64,000 bases of DNA, taken from positions 744,001-808,000 of the forward strand of contig CAWBAO010000005.1 of the NCBI GenBank assembly GCA_963786945.1, given 5' to 3'. The notes under the pieces were generated by a model. It was not told the DNA's origin and did not search any database. It saw only the letters and a list, made by a program, of their open reading frames with translations. Of this stretch, positions 7,977 through 18,563 are shown piece after piece. Every line of letters starts with the position of its first letter. Within the stretch, counting starts at the first letter, position 1. Source of the DNA: JADKCZ01 sp963786945. Its GTDB lineage: Bacteria; Myxococcota; Myxococcia; Myxococcales; Anaeromyxobacteraceae. Made by a program: the position numbers and the translations under genes.

Positions 7977-10496
7977 CTACCCGACCTGCGCCAGCGAGAG
8001 CCGTCCCGCCCAGCGGGTCGCCAGCGCCCGGGCCGCCGCCCGGTGCTCGGGCGCGGCCAGGTCGGGGTCGGCCTCCACCAGGGCGAAGGCCTCCTCCCGT
8101 GCCTCGTCGAGGATGGCCTCGTCCCGGTAGAGGTCGGCCACCTCCAGCAGCGCCTGGCCCGACTGGCGGGTCCCCAGCAGCTCCCCGGGCCCGCGCAGCT
8201 TCAGGTCGACCCGGGCCAGCTCGAAGCCGTCCTGGGTCCGGCAGAGCGCGTCCAGCCGCTCCCGGGCGTCCGGCCCGGCCTGGCGCAGCTGCGCCAGCAG
8301 GAGGCACTGGCTCCGGGCCGAGCCCCGCCCCACCCGGCCCCGGAGCTGGTGGAGCTGGGAGAGGCCGAAGCGCTCGGCGTGCTCCACCACCATCACCGTG
8401 GCGTTGGGCACGTCGACCCCCACCTCGATGACCGTGGTGGCCACCAGCACCCTCAGCGCCCCGCGGCGGAAGTCCGCCATCACCGCCTGCTTCTCGTCCC
8501 CCTTCATCCGGCCGTGGAGCAGCCCGACCGCGTGTGGCGCCAGGGCCCGGGCCAGCTTCTCGGCCCCGGAGGTGGCGTCGGCGAGGTCGGTCTTCTCCGA
8601 CTCCTCCACCAGCGGGTAGACGACGTAGGCCTGGCGCCCCGCCTCCAGCTCCGCCTTGACCGCCTCGAGCACCCGCTTGCGCTGCGACTCGCCGAAGAGC
8701 CGGGTCTCCACCGGGGTGCGGCCGGGCGGCAGCTCGGTGATCTTCGACTGGTCGAGATCGCCGTAGAAGGCCAGCGCCAGGGTCCTGGGGATGGGCGTGG
8801 CGGTCATCACCAGGACGTCGGGACGCGCACCCTTGGCGATGAGCGAGGCCCGCTGCAGCACGCCGAAGCGGTGCTGCTCGTCGACCACCACCAGCCCCAG
8901 GCGCTGGAAGGCGACCGCCTCCTCGAGCAGGGCGTGCGTCCCCACCGCGATCCGGGCGCGGCCCGAGCGGACCGCCTCGCGGGCCTCCTTCTGGACGCCG
9001 CCGCGGGCTCGCGCTCCCACCAGCGCCACCTCCACGCCGCTCCCCTCCAGCCAGCGGCGCAGGGTGCCGGCGTGCTGCTCGGCCAGGATCTCGGTCGGCG
9101 CCATGAGGGCCGCCTGGTAGCCCGACTGGACCGCCAGCAGCGCCGCCGCGAAGGCCACCGCCGTCTTGCCGCTCCCCACGTCACCCTGGAGCAGCCGGTT
9201 CATCGGCTCCGGCCTGGCCATGTCCCGGGCGATCTCGCCGAGCACGGCCTGCTGGGAGCGGGTGAGCTCGAAGGGCAGCCGCGCCACCGCCGCGGCCACC
9301 GCCGCCGGGCCGGCCTCGAAGGCGATGCCCGCCTCCACCTTGACGCCGCGCCGCCGGCGCGCCAGCGCCAGCTGGAGGAAGAAGAACTCCTCGAAGACCA
9401 GCCGGCGGAAGCCCGGCGTGGCCCGGGCCGCCGCTGCCTCCAGGTCGGTGCCGGGCGCGGGGAAGTGGGCCTGCTGCAGCGCCTCGCCGCGCCCGAGCAG
9501 CCGCCGCCGCCGCAGGACCGCCGGCGGCAGGTCCTCGGGCGCCCGGGGCGCCAGCTCGTCGCAGAGCCGCTTCATCAGCTTGCGAAGGGCCGGATGCTGC
9601 CACCCGGCCGGCCCCGGGTAGATGGGCACGATGCGCGAGAAGTTGGCCGAGTCGCCCGGCTGGTAGCGCTCCAGCTCCGGGTTGGTCATCTGCCGCCGCC
9701 CGCCGAACCCCTCGCCCACCTTGCCCCAGCAGAGCAGCGAGTCGCCCGGCTTGACCTGCTTCTCCTTCCACGGCGGCGCGTTGAAGAAGACCAGGCCGAG
9801 CGGCGCGCCGCCGTCGGTGACCGAGACCTCGAGCATGGCGCGGCCGTTGCGCATCCGCTTCTGGCGGACCGCCTGGACCGTGGCCAGCACGATCCCCTCC
9901 TGCCCGAGCTGCAGGTCGGCGATGCGGCGCAGCGTGGTCCGGTCCTGGTAGGCGCGCGGCCAGAACTCCAGCGCCTGCCCGGCGGTGAGCCGGCCGCGCT
10001 CCTCGAGCAGCGCCCGCGGCGAGGGGTGGACCCCGGGGAGCGCGGCCAGCGGGCTCTCCAGCGTGACGGAGCCTCCCCAGGGCACCGGGGGCGGCGAGCG
10101 GGCCGGCGCCGGTGGCCCGGCGATCGCAGGCCCCGGCGCCCTGGTGGGCCTCGCCGGCGTCACCGTCCCCAGCCGCGCCGCCTCGGCCACCTCGCGGGGC
10201 ACCTCCACCAGCGCCGCCAGGTGGCCGGCCACCCGGATCAAGGCGGCACGCCGTGCCTCCCCGCCCAGGGCGTCGAACCGCTCCGCCTCGGCCAGCAGCC
10301 CGCGCAGCGGCGCGTCGGCGGGCGCCCCCAGCGCCCGGGCCCGGGCCACCGCCTCCCGGATGGTGGTGGAGAAGCCGGCCAGGCGCGCCGCGCCGGCGAA
10401 GTCCTCCTTGACGGCGAACCGCACCGGGGCCACCAGCGCCTGGAGCGCGCTGGCGGCGGAAGGTGGGGGGGGCGTCGGCCGGGCGCGGGGGTCCAC
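7977..10496 (-). CDS. recG: ATP-dependent DNA helicase RecG
   Basis: RecG reverses stalled forks and migrates branched recombination intermediates. The 839-residue protein has an N-terminal extension of roughly 150 residues relative to the ~690-residue E. coli enzyme, then the OB-fold wedge (about 195-275), and the superfamily-2 helicase core: Walker A GDVGSGKT (438-445), DEQH (539-542), the TATPIPRT motif, and the C-terminal QLRGRVGRG (motif VI) and LKLRGPGE segments. The start is GTG 10496. The gene ends 63 nt before the aminotransferase start. Confidence 0.95.
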   Translation of the reverse strand: MDPRARPTPPPPSAASALQALVAPVRFAVKEDFAGAARLAGFSTTIREAVARARALGAPADAPLRGLLAEAERFDALGGEARRAALIRVAGHLAALVEVPREVAEAARLGTVTPARPTRAPGPAIAGPPAPARSPPPVPWGGSVTLESPLAALPGVHPSPRALLEERGRLTAGQALEFWPRAYQDRTTLRRIADLQLGQEGIVLATVQAVRQKRMRNGRAMLEVSVTDGGAPLGLVFFNAPPWKEKQVKPGDSLLCWGKVGEGFGGRRQMTNPELERYQPGDSANFSRIVPIYPGPAGWQHPALRKLMKRLCDELAPRAPEDLPPAVLRRRRLLGRGEALQQAHFPAPGTDLEAAAARATPGFRRLVFEEFFFLQLALARRRRGVKVEAGIAFEAGPAAVAAAVARLPFELTRSQQAVLGEIARDMARPEPMNRLLQGDVGSGKTAVAFAAALLAVQSGYQAALMAPTEILAEQHAGTLRRWLEGSGVEVALVGARARGGVQKEAREAVRSGRARIAVGTHALLEEAVAFQRLGLVVVDEQHRFGVLQRASLIAKGARPDVLVMTATPIPRTLALAFYGDLDQSKITELPPGRTPVETRLFGESQRKRVLEAVKAELEAGRQAYVVYPLVEESEKTDLADATSGAEKLARALAPHAVGLLHGRMKGDEKQAVMADFRRGALRVLVATTVIEVGVDVPNATVMVVEHAERFGLSQLHQLRGRVGRGSARSQCLLLAQLRQAGPDARERLDALCRTQDGFELARVDLKLRGPGELLGTRQSGQALLEVADLYRDEAILDEAREEAFALVEADPDLAAPEHRAAARALATRWAGRLSLAQVG

Positions 10497-10514
10497 GCCC
10501 CGGAGCCTAGCCCA

Positions 10515-11015
10515 TCACTCCGACTCCGCGACCTCGTCCTCGATGAACTCGATCAGCTGGATCTCGTACTCGCGGGCCCCGCCGGGCGTCTGGACGGTGA
10601 CGGCGTCACCCTCGACCCGGCCGATCAGGGCGCGCGCGATGGGCGAGGTCACCGAGATCTTCCCCTGCTTCAGGTCGGCCTCCAGCTCGCCGACGATCCG
10701 GTAGCGGACCTCGTCGCCCGAGTCGGAGTCCTCCAGCGTGACGGTGGCCCCGAAGATGACCCGGTCGCCGGCGTGCCTGGTGACGTCGATCACCTCGGCC
10801 GAGGCGATCCAGTGCTCCACCTGCATGAGCCGCCCCTCCACGTGGGACTGCTTCTCCTTGGCGGCGTGGTACTCGGCGTTCTCGGAGAGATCGCCATGGG
10901 CCCTGGCCTCGGCGATCTCCTTCACGATCTTGGGACGCTCGACGGTCTTGAGCCGCTTCAGCTCGTTCTTCAGCCGGATCAACCCCGACTTGGTCATCGG
11001 AACGCGGTCGGACAT
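10515..11015 (-). CDS. greA: Transcript cleavage factor GreA
   Basis: GreA enters the RNA polymerase secondary channel and stimulates cleavage of backtracked RNA. The 166-residue protein has the N-terminal antiparallel coiled coil with the catalytic acidic tip in GDLSENAEYHAAKE (about residues 41-54), and the C-terminal FKBP-like domain, including SPIARALIGRVEGD. The start is ATG 11015 with a strong GGGGAGG ribosome site 7 nt upstream. The leader is unusual: see the promoter and hairpin annotated between carB and greA. Confidence 0.95.
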   Translation of the reverse strand: MSDRVPMTKSGLIRLKNELKRLKTVERPKIVKEIAEARAHGDLSENAEYHAAKEKQSHVEGRLMQVEHWIASAEVIDVTRHAGDRVIFGATVTLEDSDSGDEVRYRIVGELEADLKQGKISVTSPIARALIGRVEGDAVTVQTPGGAREYEIQLIEFIEDEVAESE

Positions 11016-11028
11016 CGCTTGCCTCCCC

Positions 11029-11069
11029 GAAAAATGCGGGCGGCCGACCCGGGAAGACCGGGCGGCCGC
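11029..11069 (-). terminator. Terminator-like hairpin in the greA leader
   Basis: On the minus strand a stem of 7 bp (CGGCCGC / GCGGCCG), one bulged base and 5 bp (CCGGG / CCCGG) closes a 5-nt loop; arms are 11058-11069 and 11040-11052. Five U residues (11034-11030) follow after 5 nt. It can serve as carB's terminator, but it also lies downstream of a good promoter and directly ahead of the greA ribosome site, so it may act as an attenuator. Confidence 0.65.
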
Positions 11070-11082
11070 GCTCGAAGCCCAA

Positions 11083-11107
11083 TTCCTAGAGAACCTGCGG
11101 GCTCCTG

Positions 11108-11111
<4 letters not shown>
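11083..11111 (-). promoter_or_regulatory. Candidate greA promoter overlapping the carB stop codon
   Basis: Perfect -35 TTGACA (11111-11106), exactly 17 bp, then TAGGAA (11088-11083). The predicted start near 11076 places the terminator-like hairpin at the very 5' end of the greA transcript. Confidence 0.6.
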
Positions 11112-14353
<3,242 letters not shown>

Positions 14354-14508
14354 GGGTCGGGGAACCTAGCACGAAATCCGGCCGGCTTTCCTCACCGGCG
14401 GGAGGGGCCGATCGGCAGCCCGGCGTGACGGCGGCGGCGTCCTCCCGGGCCTCCCGGACCAGCTCCAGCAGGCGCCGGGCATGGCGAACGCGACCACGCA
14501 GGGTCAAC

Positions 14509-14991
14509 TCAGCGGATCGCCTTCTTCCGCAGCTCGGCGGCCACGTGGGGCGGGACCAGGCCGGTCACGTCCCCCCCGAAGGTGGCCACCTCGCGGACCA
14601 GGCGGGAGGACACGTAGAAGTAGTCCTCGCCGGTCATGACGAAGACCGACTCGAACTCGGGCAGCAGCTTCCGGTTCATGTTGGCCAGCTGGAACTCGTA
14701 GTCGAAGTCGGAGACCGCCCGGAGGCCACGCAGCACGGTGTGGACGCCGCGCCGCCGGGCGTACTCGACCAGCAGCCCATCGAAGCTGTCCACCTCGACG
14801 CGGGGATCGCTCCTCACCGCCTCGCGGATGAAGCCCTGCCGCTCGGCCACCGTGAACAGCGGCGTCTTCTGGGGGTTGTTGGCCACCGAGACGATCAGGC
14901 GGTCGAACAGGTTCAGGCCGCGCTGGATGATGGCGACGTGGCCGTTGGTGAGCGGATCGAAGCTGCCGGGGTAGATGGCGATGCGGGCCAT
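14509..14991 (-). CDS. coaD: Phosphopantetheine adenylyltransferase
   Basis: Penultimate step of coenzyme A synthesis: transfers AMP from ATP to 4'-phosphopantetheine. The 160-residue protein is of standard length. The nucleotidyltransferase motif GSFDPLTNGH is at 9-18, NPQKTPLF follows, then RGLRAVSDFDYEFQLANMN and the C-terminal YVSSRLVREVA segment. ATG 14991 is 17 nt downstream of rsmD on the same strand; the rsmD-coaD pair is a common bacterial arrangement. Confidence 0.96.
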   Translation of the reverse strand: MARIAIYPGSFDPLTNGHVAIIQRGLNLFDRLIVSVANNPQKTPLFTVAERQGFIREAVRSDPRVEVDSFDGLLVEYARRRGVHTVLRGLRAVSDFDYEFQLANMNRKLLPEFESVFVMTGEDYFYVSSRLVREVATFGGDVTGLVPPHVAAELRKKAIR

Positions 14992-15008
14992 GGGGCGCGG
15001 AGTATGGC

Positions 15009-15545
15009 TCACTCCCGGACGTAGATCGAGATCCCGGTGCCGCCGTAGCGGCGCGAATCGGCCCGCGCCAGCGGCCCGATCCGATCGGGCGGCGGACGCC
15101 GGGCGTCGTGCTCGGCCACCGCCCGCCCCCCGGGCAGCAGCAGCGGGCCGGCCAGGGCCAGCCCCGCCTCCGGCCCATCCTGGTAGGGCGGATCCACGAA
15201 GGCCAGCGCGAAGCCCGGCTGGAGCCGCGCCGCCACGTCGCCGACCCGGCCCAGCCGCACCTCCACCCGGTCGGCGAAGCCGAGCGCCTCGGCGTTCCGC
15301 CGCAGCACCTCGGCGGCGCGCCGGTCGGCCTCGATGCAGACGGCGCGGGCGCAGCCTCTCGACAGCGCCTCCAGCGCCAGGGCCCCGGTGCCGGCGTAGA
15401 GGTCCAGCACGGCGCCCCCGTCGAAGAACTGGCCGAGCACGTTGAAGACCGCGGCGCGGACCTTCTCGCTGGTGGGGCGGGTGGCCTGCCCGGGCGGCAC
15501 CTCCAGCCTCCGACCCCGGGCGCTGCCGGCGACGATGCGGGTCAC
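15009..15545 (-). CDS. rsmD: 16S rRNA (guanine(966)-N(2))-methyltransferase
   Basis: Methylates G966 of 16S rRNA in the assembling 30S subunit. The 178-residue protein starts with RIVAGSARGRRLEVP, typical of RsmD, then RPTSEKVRAAVFN, the SAM-binding DLYAGTGALALEALSRG and the catalytic FVDPPY (DPPY) motif. GTG 15545 overlaps the TGA of the upstream gene as GTGA. It is followed by coaD. Confidence 0.93.
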   Translation of the reverse strand: MTRIVAGSARGRRLEVPPGQATRPTSEKVRAAVFNVLGQFFDGGAVLDLYAGTGALALEALSRGCARAVCIEADRRAAEVLRRNAEALGFADRVEVRLGRVGDVAARLQPGFALAFVDPPYQDGPEAGLALAGPLLLPGGRAVAEHDARRPPPDRIGPLARADSRRYGGTGISIYVRE

Positions 15546-16522
15546 GTCGGGGGCATCCCCAGCGACCGCTCCAGGACCCGCGCCACGCGCTGCGCGCTCC
15601 CCGTCGCCCCGAGCCGCTCGAGGAAGTCGAGCACCTCCCCGTAGGCCCGCGCCTCCAGGCGCGCCAGGTCGCCGCCCCCCAGCGCGGCCTCGGCCCGGGC
15701 CAGCGGCGCGGTGCGCTGGGTGGCCGGGCCATCTCCGGACGACACCTCGAGCGCCAGCAGCGCCACCTCGGCGGCCGCCCCCCCGTCGTCGCAGCCAGCC
15801 ACCGGCGAGCCGGCCAGGCTCTGCAGCAACTCCGGCGTCACCGGCCCGCGGCGCAGCACCGGGGTGCCCGCCAGCGCCGCGCACAGTGCCAGCAGCTCGC
15901 GCACCTGGGCCTGGACCGCCGCGCGCGTCGCCGGCGCCTCCAGCGGCAGGCTGGCGACGTCCGGCCGGGCCTGGTTGCGCGCCAGGTCCCCGAAGAGCAG
16001 GCCCGCCTCCAGCGCCCCGCCGCGAGCCACCACGCAGTCGAGCCCGAGGCCGCGCTCCAGGGCCGGCGCCGCCACCCGGGCCAGCACCTCGGCGCGGTCC
16101 TCGCCGGGGACCGCCCCCAGGTCGACGGTCAGGTGGGTGAGCCCGGCGTCGGCCTGCGCCCAGGCCTCCTTGAAGGCCGTCTCCACCTCGAGATCTCGCC
16201 GCCCGGCCACGCGCACCTCGCCGGCCAGGAAGATGGGCAGCCCGGCCGCCACCTCGTCGGCAGCCTGGACCACCGCCTTGAACCAGGGCTCGGGCGGCGA
16301 GCCGGCCGGGAGCGAGAGGCCGAGGACGCTGTGCAGCTGCTTGGCCGCCACCAGCGCCGCGCGGGCCACCCCCGGCGTCGGGGCCCGCACCAGCGGCAGC
16401 GTCAGCCGCAGCTCGGCCGCGGCCCGGACCAGGTCCTTCGAGGAGAGCGGGCAGGCGGCGCTGCGCGGGCCGAGCCGCTCCACCACGCGTGCCGGGCGGA
16501 AGGCGAGGACGGGCGAGAACAC
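15542..16522 (-). CDS. Uncharacterised 326-residue protein, possibly TIM-barrel
   Basis: I do not recognise this family with confidence. From GTG 16522 the protein reads as a soluble alpha/beta protein with alternating beta segments (LTHLTVDLGAVPG, LGLDCVVARGGAL) and Ala/Leu-rich helices; it ends with a helical region rich in Arg and Leu. The layout faintly recalls class-II aldolase-like barrels, but no catalytic motif can be named. It overlaps rsmD by 4 nt, so the two are probably translated together. GTG 16522 was chosen because the sequence upstream has no coding character. Confidence 0.6.
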   Translation of the reverse strand: MFSPVLAFRPARVVERLGPRSAACPLSSKDLVRAAAELRLTLPLVRAPTPGVARAALVAAKQLHSVLGLSLPAGSPPEPWFKAVVQAADEVAAGLPIFLAGEVRVAGRRDLEVETAFKEAWAQADAGLTHLTVDLGAVPGEDRAEVLARVAAPALERGLGLDCVVARGGALEAGLLFGDLARNQARPDVASLPLEAPATRAAVQAQVRELLALCAALAGTPVLRRGPVTPELLQSLAGSPVAGCDDGGAAAEVALLALEVSSGDGPATQRTAPLARAEAALGGGDLARLEARAYGEVLDFLERLGATGSAQRVARVLERSLGMPPT

Positions 16523-16608
16523 GCCCGACCATACCACGCGAGGCCCGGTTGACCGGCGCGGCGCGCGGCCTCGTCCGCATCGCCGCGGCCGGGGCGACGG
16601 GATGCGCC

Positions 16609-17583
16609 CTAGTGATCCTGGGGGCAGATGGCGTGGACGTGGGTGTAGTCGGCGCTCTCGATCTGGATGGTGGTGTGGTCGACCCGGAAGCGATCGCAGA
16701 GCACGGTCTTCACCGCGGTCAGGATCTGGTCGTTGCGCCCCAGCGCCTCGGCCCTGATCACCACGTGGGCCGACAGGGCGTAGAGGCCGCTGGAGATGGT
16801 CCAGAGGTGCAGGTCGTGGATGGCGGTGATGTCGGGTGAGGCCGCCGCCATGGTGGCCTGGACGTCGGCCAGCTCGAGGTGCTTGGGCACCCCCTCCATG
16901 AGCACGTCGGTGACCTCGCGGATGAGGCCGAGCGTGCCCCAGAGGATCAGGCCGGCGATGGCCAGCGACAGGGCCGGGTCCAGCCAGGTCCAGCCGGGCT
17001 GGAGCCACATGACCGCGGCGCCCACCAGGATCGCCACCGACGAGACGGTGTCGGCCACCACGTGGAGGAACGCCGACCGGGCGTTGAGGCCGTGGTCGTG
17101 GCGGAGCACGCCGAGGATGGCCAGGTTGGCCGCCAGTCCCACCGCCGACACCACCGCCATCAGGCCCAGGTCGATGGGCGGGGCACCCGCCCGGAGCCGC
17201 CCGATGGCCTCCCAGCTGAGCCAGCCGGTCAGCAGCACCAGCGCCACGGCGTTGAGCTGCGCCGCCAGCACCTCGGCCCGCCGGAAGCCGAAGGTGCGCC
17301 GGTCGTCGGGCTTGCGGGTGGCCACCCAGGCCGCCACCAGCGCCAGCCCCAGCGCCAGGGTGTCGGTCAGCATGTGGCCGGCGTCGGAGAGCAGGGCCAG
17401 CGAGTTGGACCAGAGGCCGCCGACGGCCTCGGCCACCATGATGGTGGCGGTCAGCGCCAGGGAGAGCCCCAGCCGGCGCAGGCTGGTCCCCTCGCCGTGA
17501 GCGTGGTCATGGGCCGGTCCGCCGGGCGGGTGGTCGTGGTGCTGGGCGCCGGGCCCCTGGCCCAGGTGCGTGCCGCTCGACAT
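16609..17583 (-). CDS. Cation diffusion facilitator (zinc/cobalt/cadmium efflux)
   Basis: A 324-residue inner-membrane H+/metal antiporter of the CDF (CzcD/ZitB) family. The N-terminal cytoplasmic tail is His-rich (HHDHPPGGPAHDHAHGEG). Transport-site motifs are LSDAGHMLTD in helix 2 and HVVADTVSS in helix 5, the HxxxD/DxxxD pattern of Zn-transporting members. Six hydrophobic helices are followed by a C-terminal cytoplasmic domain with HDLHLW. The start is ATG 17583. It is transcribed divergently from the hydrolase gene, 83 nt away. Zn2+ preference is inferred from the motifs. Confidence 0.9.
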   Translation of the reverse strand: MSSGTHLGQGPGAQHHDHPPGGPAHDHAHGEGTSLRRLGLSLALTATIMVAEAVGGLWSNSLALLSDAGHMLTDTLALGLALVAAWVATRKPDDRRTFGFRRAEVLAAQLNAVALVLLTGWLSWEAIGRLRAGAPPIDLGLMAVVSAVGLAANLAILGVLRHDHGLNARSAFLHVVADTVSSVAILVGAAVMWLQPGWTWLDPALSLAIAGLILWGTLGLIREVTDVLMEGVPKHLELADVQATMAAASPDITAIHDLHLWTISSGLYALSAHVVIRAEALGRNDQILTAVKTVLCDRFRVDHTTIQIESADYTHVHAICPQDH

Positions 17584-17666
17584 CGGGCTTGAACCTCCGG
17601 GCCGGAGAGTCTACGTCAAAGGTGGAGCGGCACGCACCCGGTGCCGCCTGGGAGTCGGCCAGCACC

Positions 17667-18563
17667 ATGCAGCCAGAGGCGCACCTGACGGCGGCCCGCG
17701 ACGGGACCCGGCTTCACTGGACCTCCACCGGGACCGGCTCGCCGACCGTGCTCCTGGCCGACGGGGTCGGGTGCGCCGGCTACATCTGGCGCTTCCTCCG
17801 GCCGGAGCTGGCCAGGCGCCACCGCGTCCTGCACTGGAACTACCGCGGACACGGCCAGAGCGAGGCCCCGATCGACCCGGCCAGGATCTCCATCGCCGAC
17901 TGCGTCGACGACCTGTTCGTGGTGCTGGACGCCGCCGGGGAGCGGCGGGTGGTCATCATGGGGCACTCGATGGGCGTGCAGGTGGCGCTGGAGGCCCACC
18001 GCCGCGAGCCCGAGCGGGTGGCCGGCCTGATCCTGGTCTGCGGCGCCCCCGGGCGCGCGCTCGACGCCATCCACGACGTCCCGCTCGCGGCCGCGGCGTT
18101 CCCCTACGCCCAGGCCGCGGTGGCCCGGTTCCCCGGCCTCTCCCGGCTCCTCTTCCGGTCCATGGTCCCTACCGAGCTGTCGCTCAAGCTGGCGCTCACC
18201 TTCGAGGTGAACGAGAAGATGGTGGCGCGCGAGGACCTGGTCCGCTACCTCGAGGACCTCGCCGACATCGATCCCGCGGTCTTCGTCAAGCTGCTCGGCT
18301 CGGCCGCGCAGAGCGACGCCACCGACCACCTCCCCTCCATCGCCGTCCCCACCCTGATCCTCGCCGGCGAGCGCGACACCTTCACGCCCATGTGGCTCTC
18401 GGTGAAGATGCACGCCGCCATCCCGGCCAGCGAGCTGCTGGTGCTGCCGGGCGGGAGCCACGTCGGCCCGCTGGAGCAGCCGGAGCTGTGCAGCCTGCGC
18501 GTCGAGAAGTACTTCACCGACCACTTCCACGGCAGGACCGGGCTCGGGGACCCCATGCTGTGA
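17667..18563 (+). CDS. Alpha/beta-fold hydrolase
   Basis: A 298-residue serine hydrolase. The nucleophile elbow is GHSMG, the acid lies in GERDTFTP and the catalytic histidine in GSHVGPLEQPE, all in the normal order. ADGVGCAGYIWRFLRPELA supplies the oxyanion loop region. ATG 17667 is preferred over an upstream TTG because the added N-terminus has no family counterpart. The stop codon overlaps the GTG of the next gene (GTGA), so both are likely made together. Substrate unknown. Confidence 0.85.
   Translation: MQPEAHLTAARDGTRLHWTSTGTGSPTVLLADGVGCAGYIWRFLRPELARRHRVLHWNYRGHGQSEAPIDPARISIADCVDDLFVVLDAAGERRVVIMGHSMGVQVALEAHRREPERVAGLILVCGAPGRALDAIHDVPLAAAAFPYAQAAVARFPGLSRLLFRSMVPTELSLKLALTFEVNEKMVAREDLVRYLEDLADIDPAVFVKLLGSAAQSDATDHLPSIAVPTLILAGERDTFTPMWLSVKMHAAIPASELLVLPGGSHVGPLEQPELCSLRVEKYFTDHFHGRTGLGDPML

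Noticed and set aside
14354..14508. TTG-initiated frame after coaD as a gene
   Set aside because: It has no ribosome site, low-complexity sequence and runs into carB in another frame.
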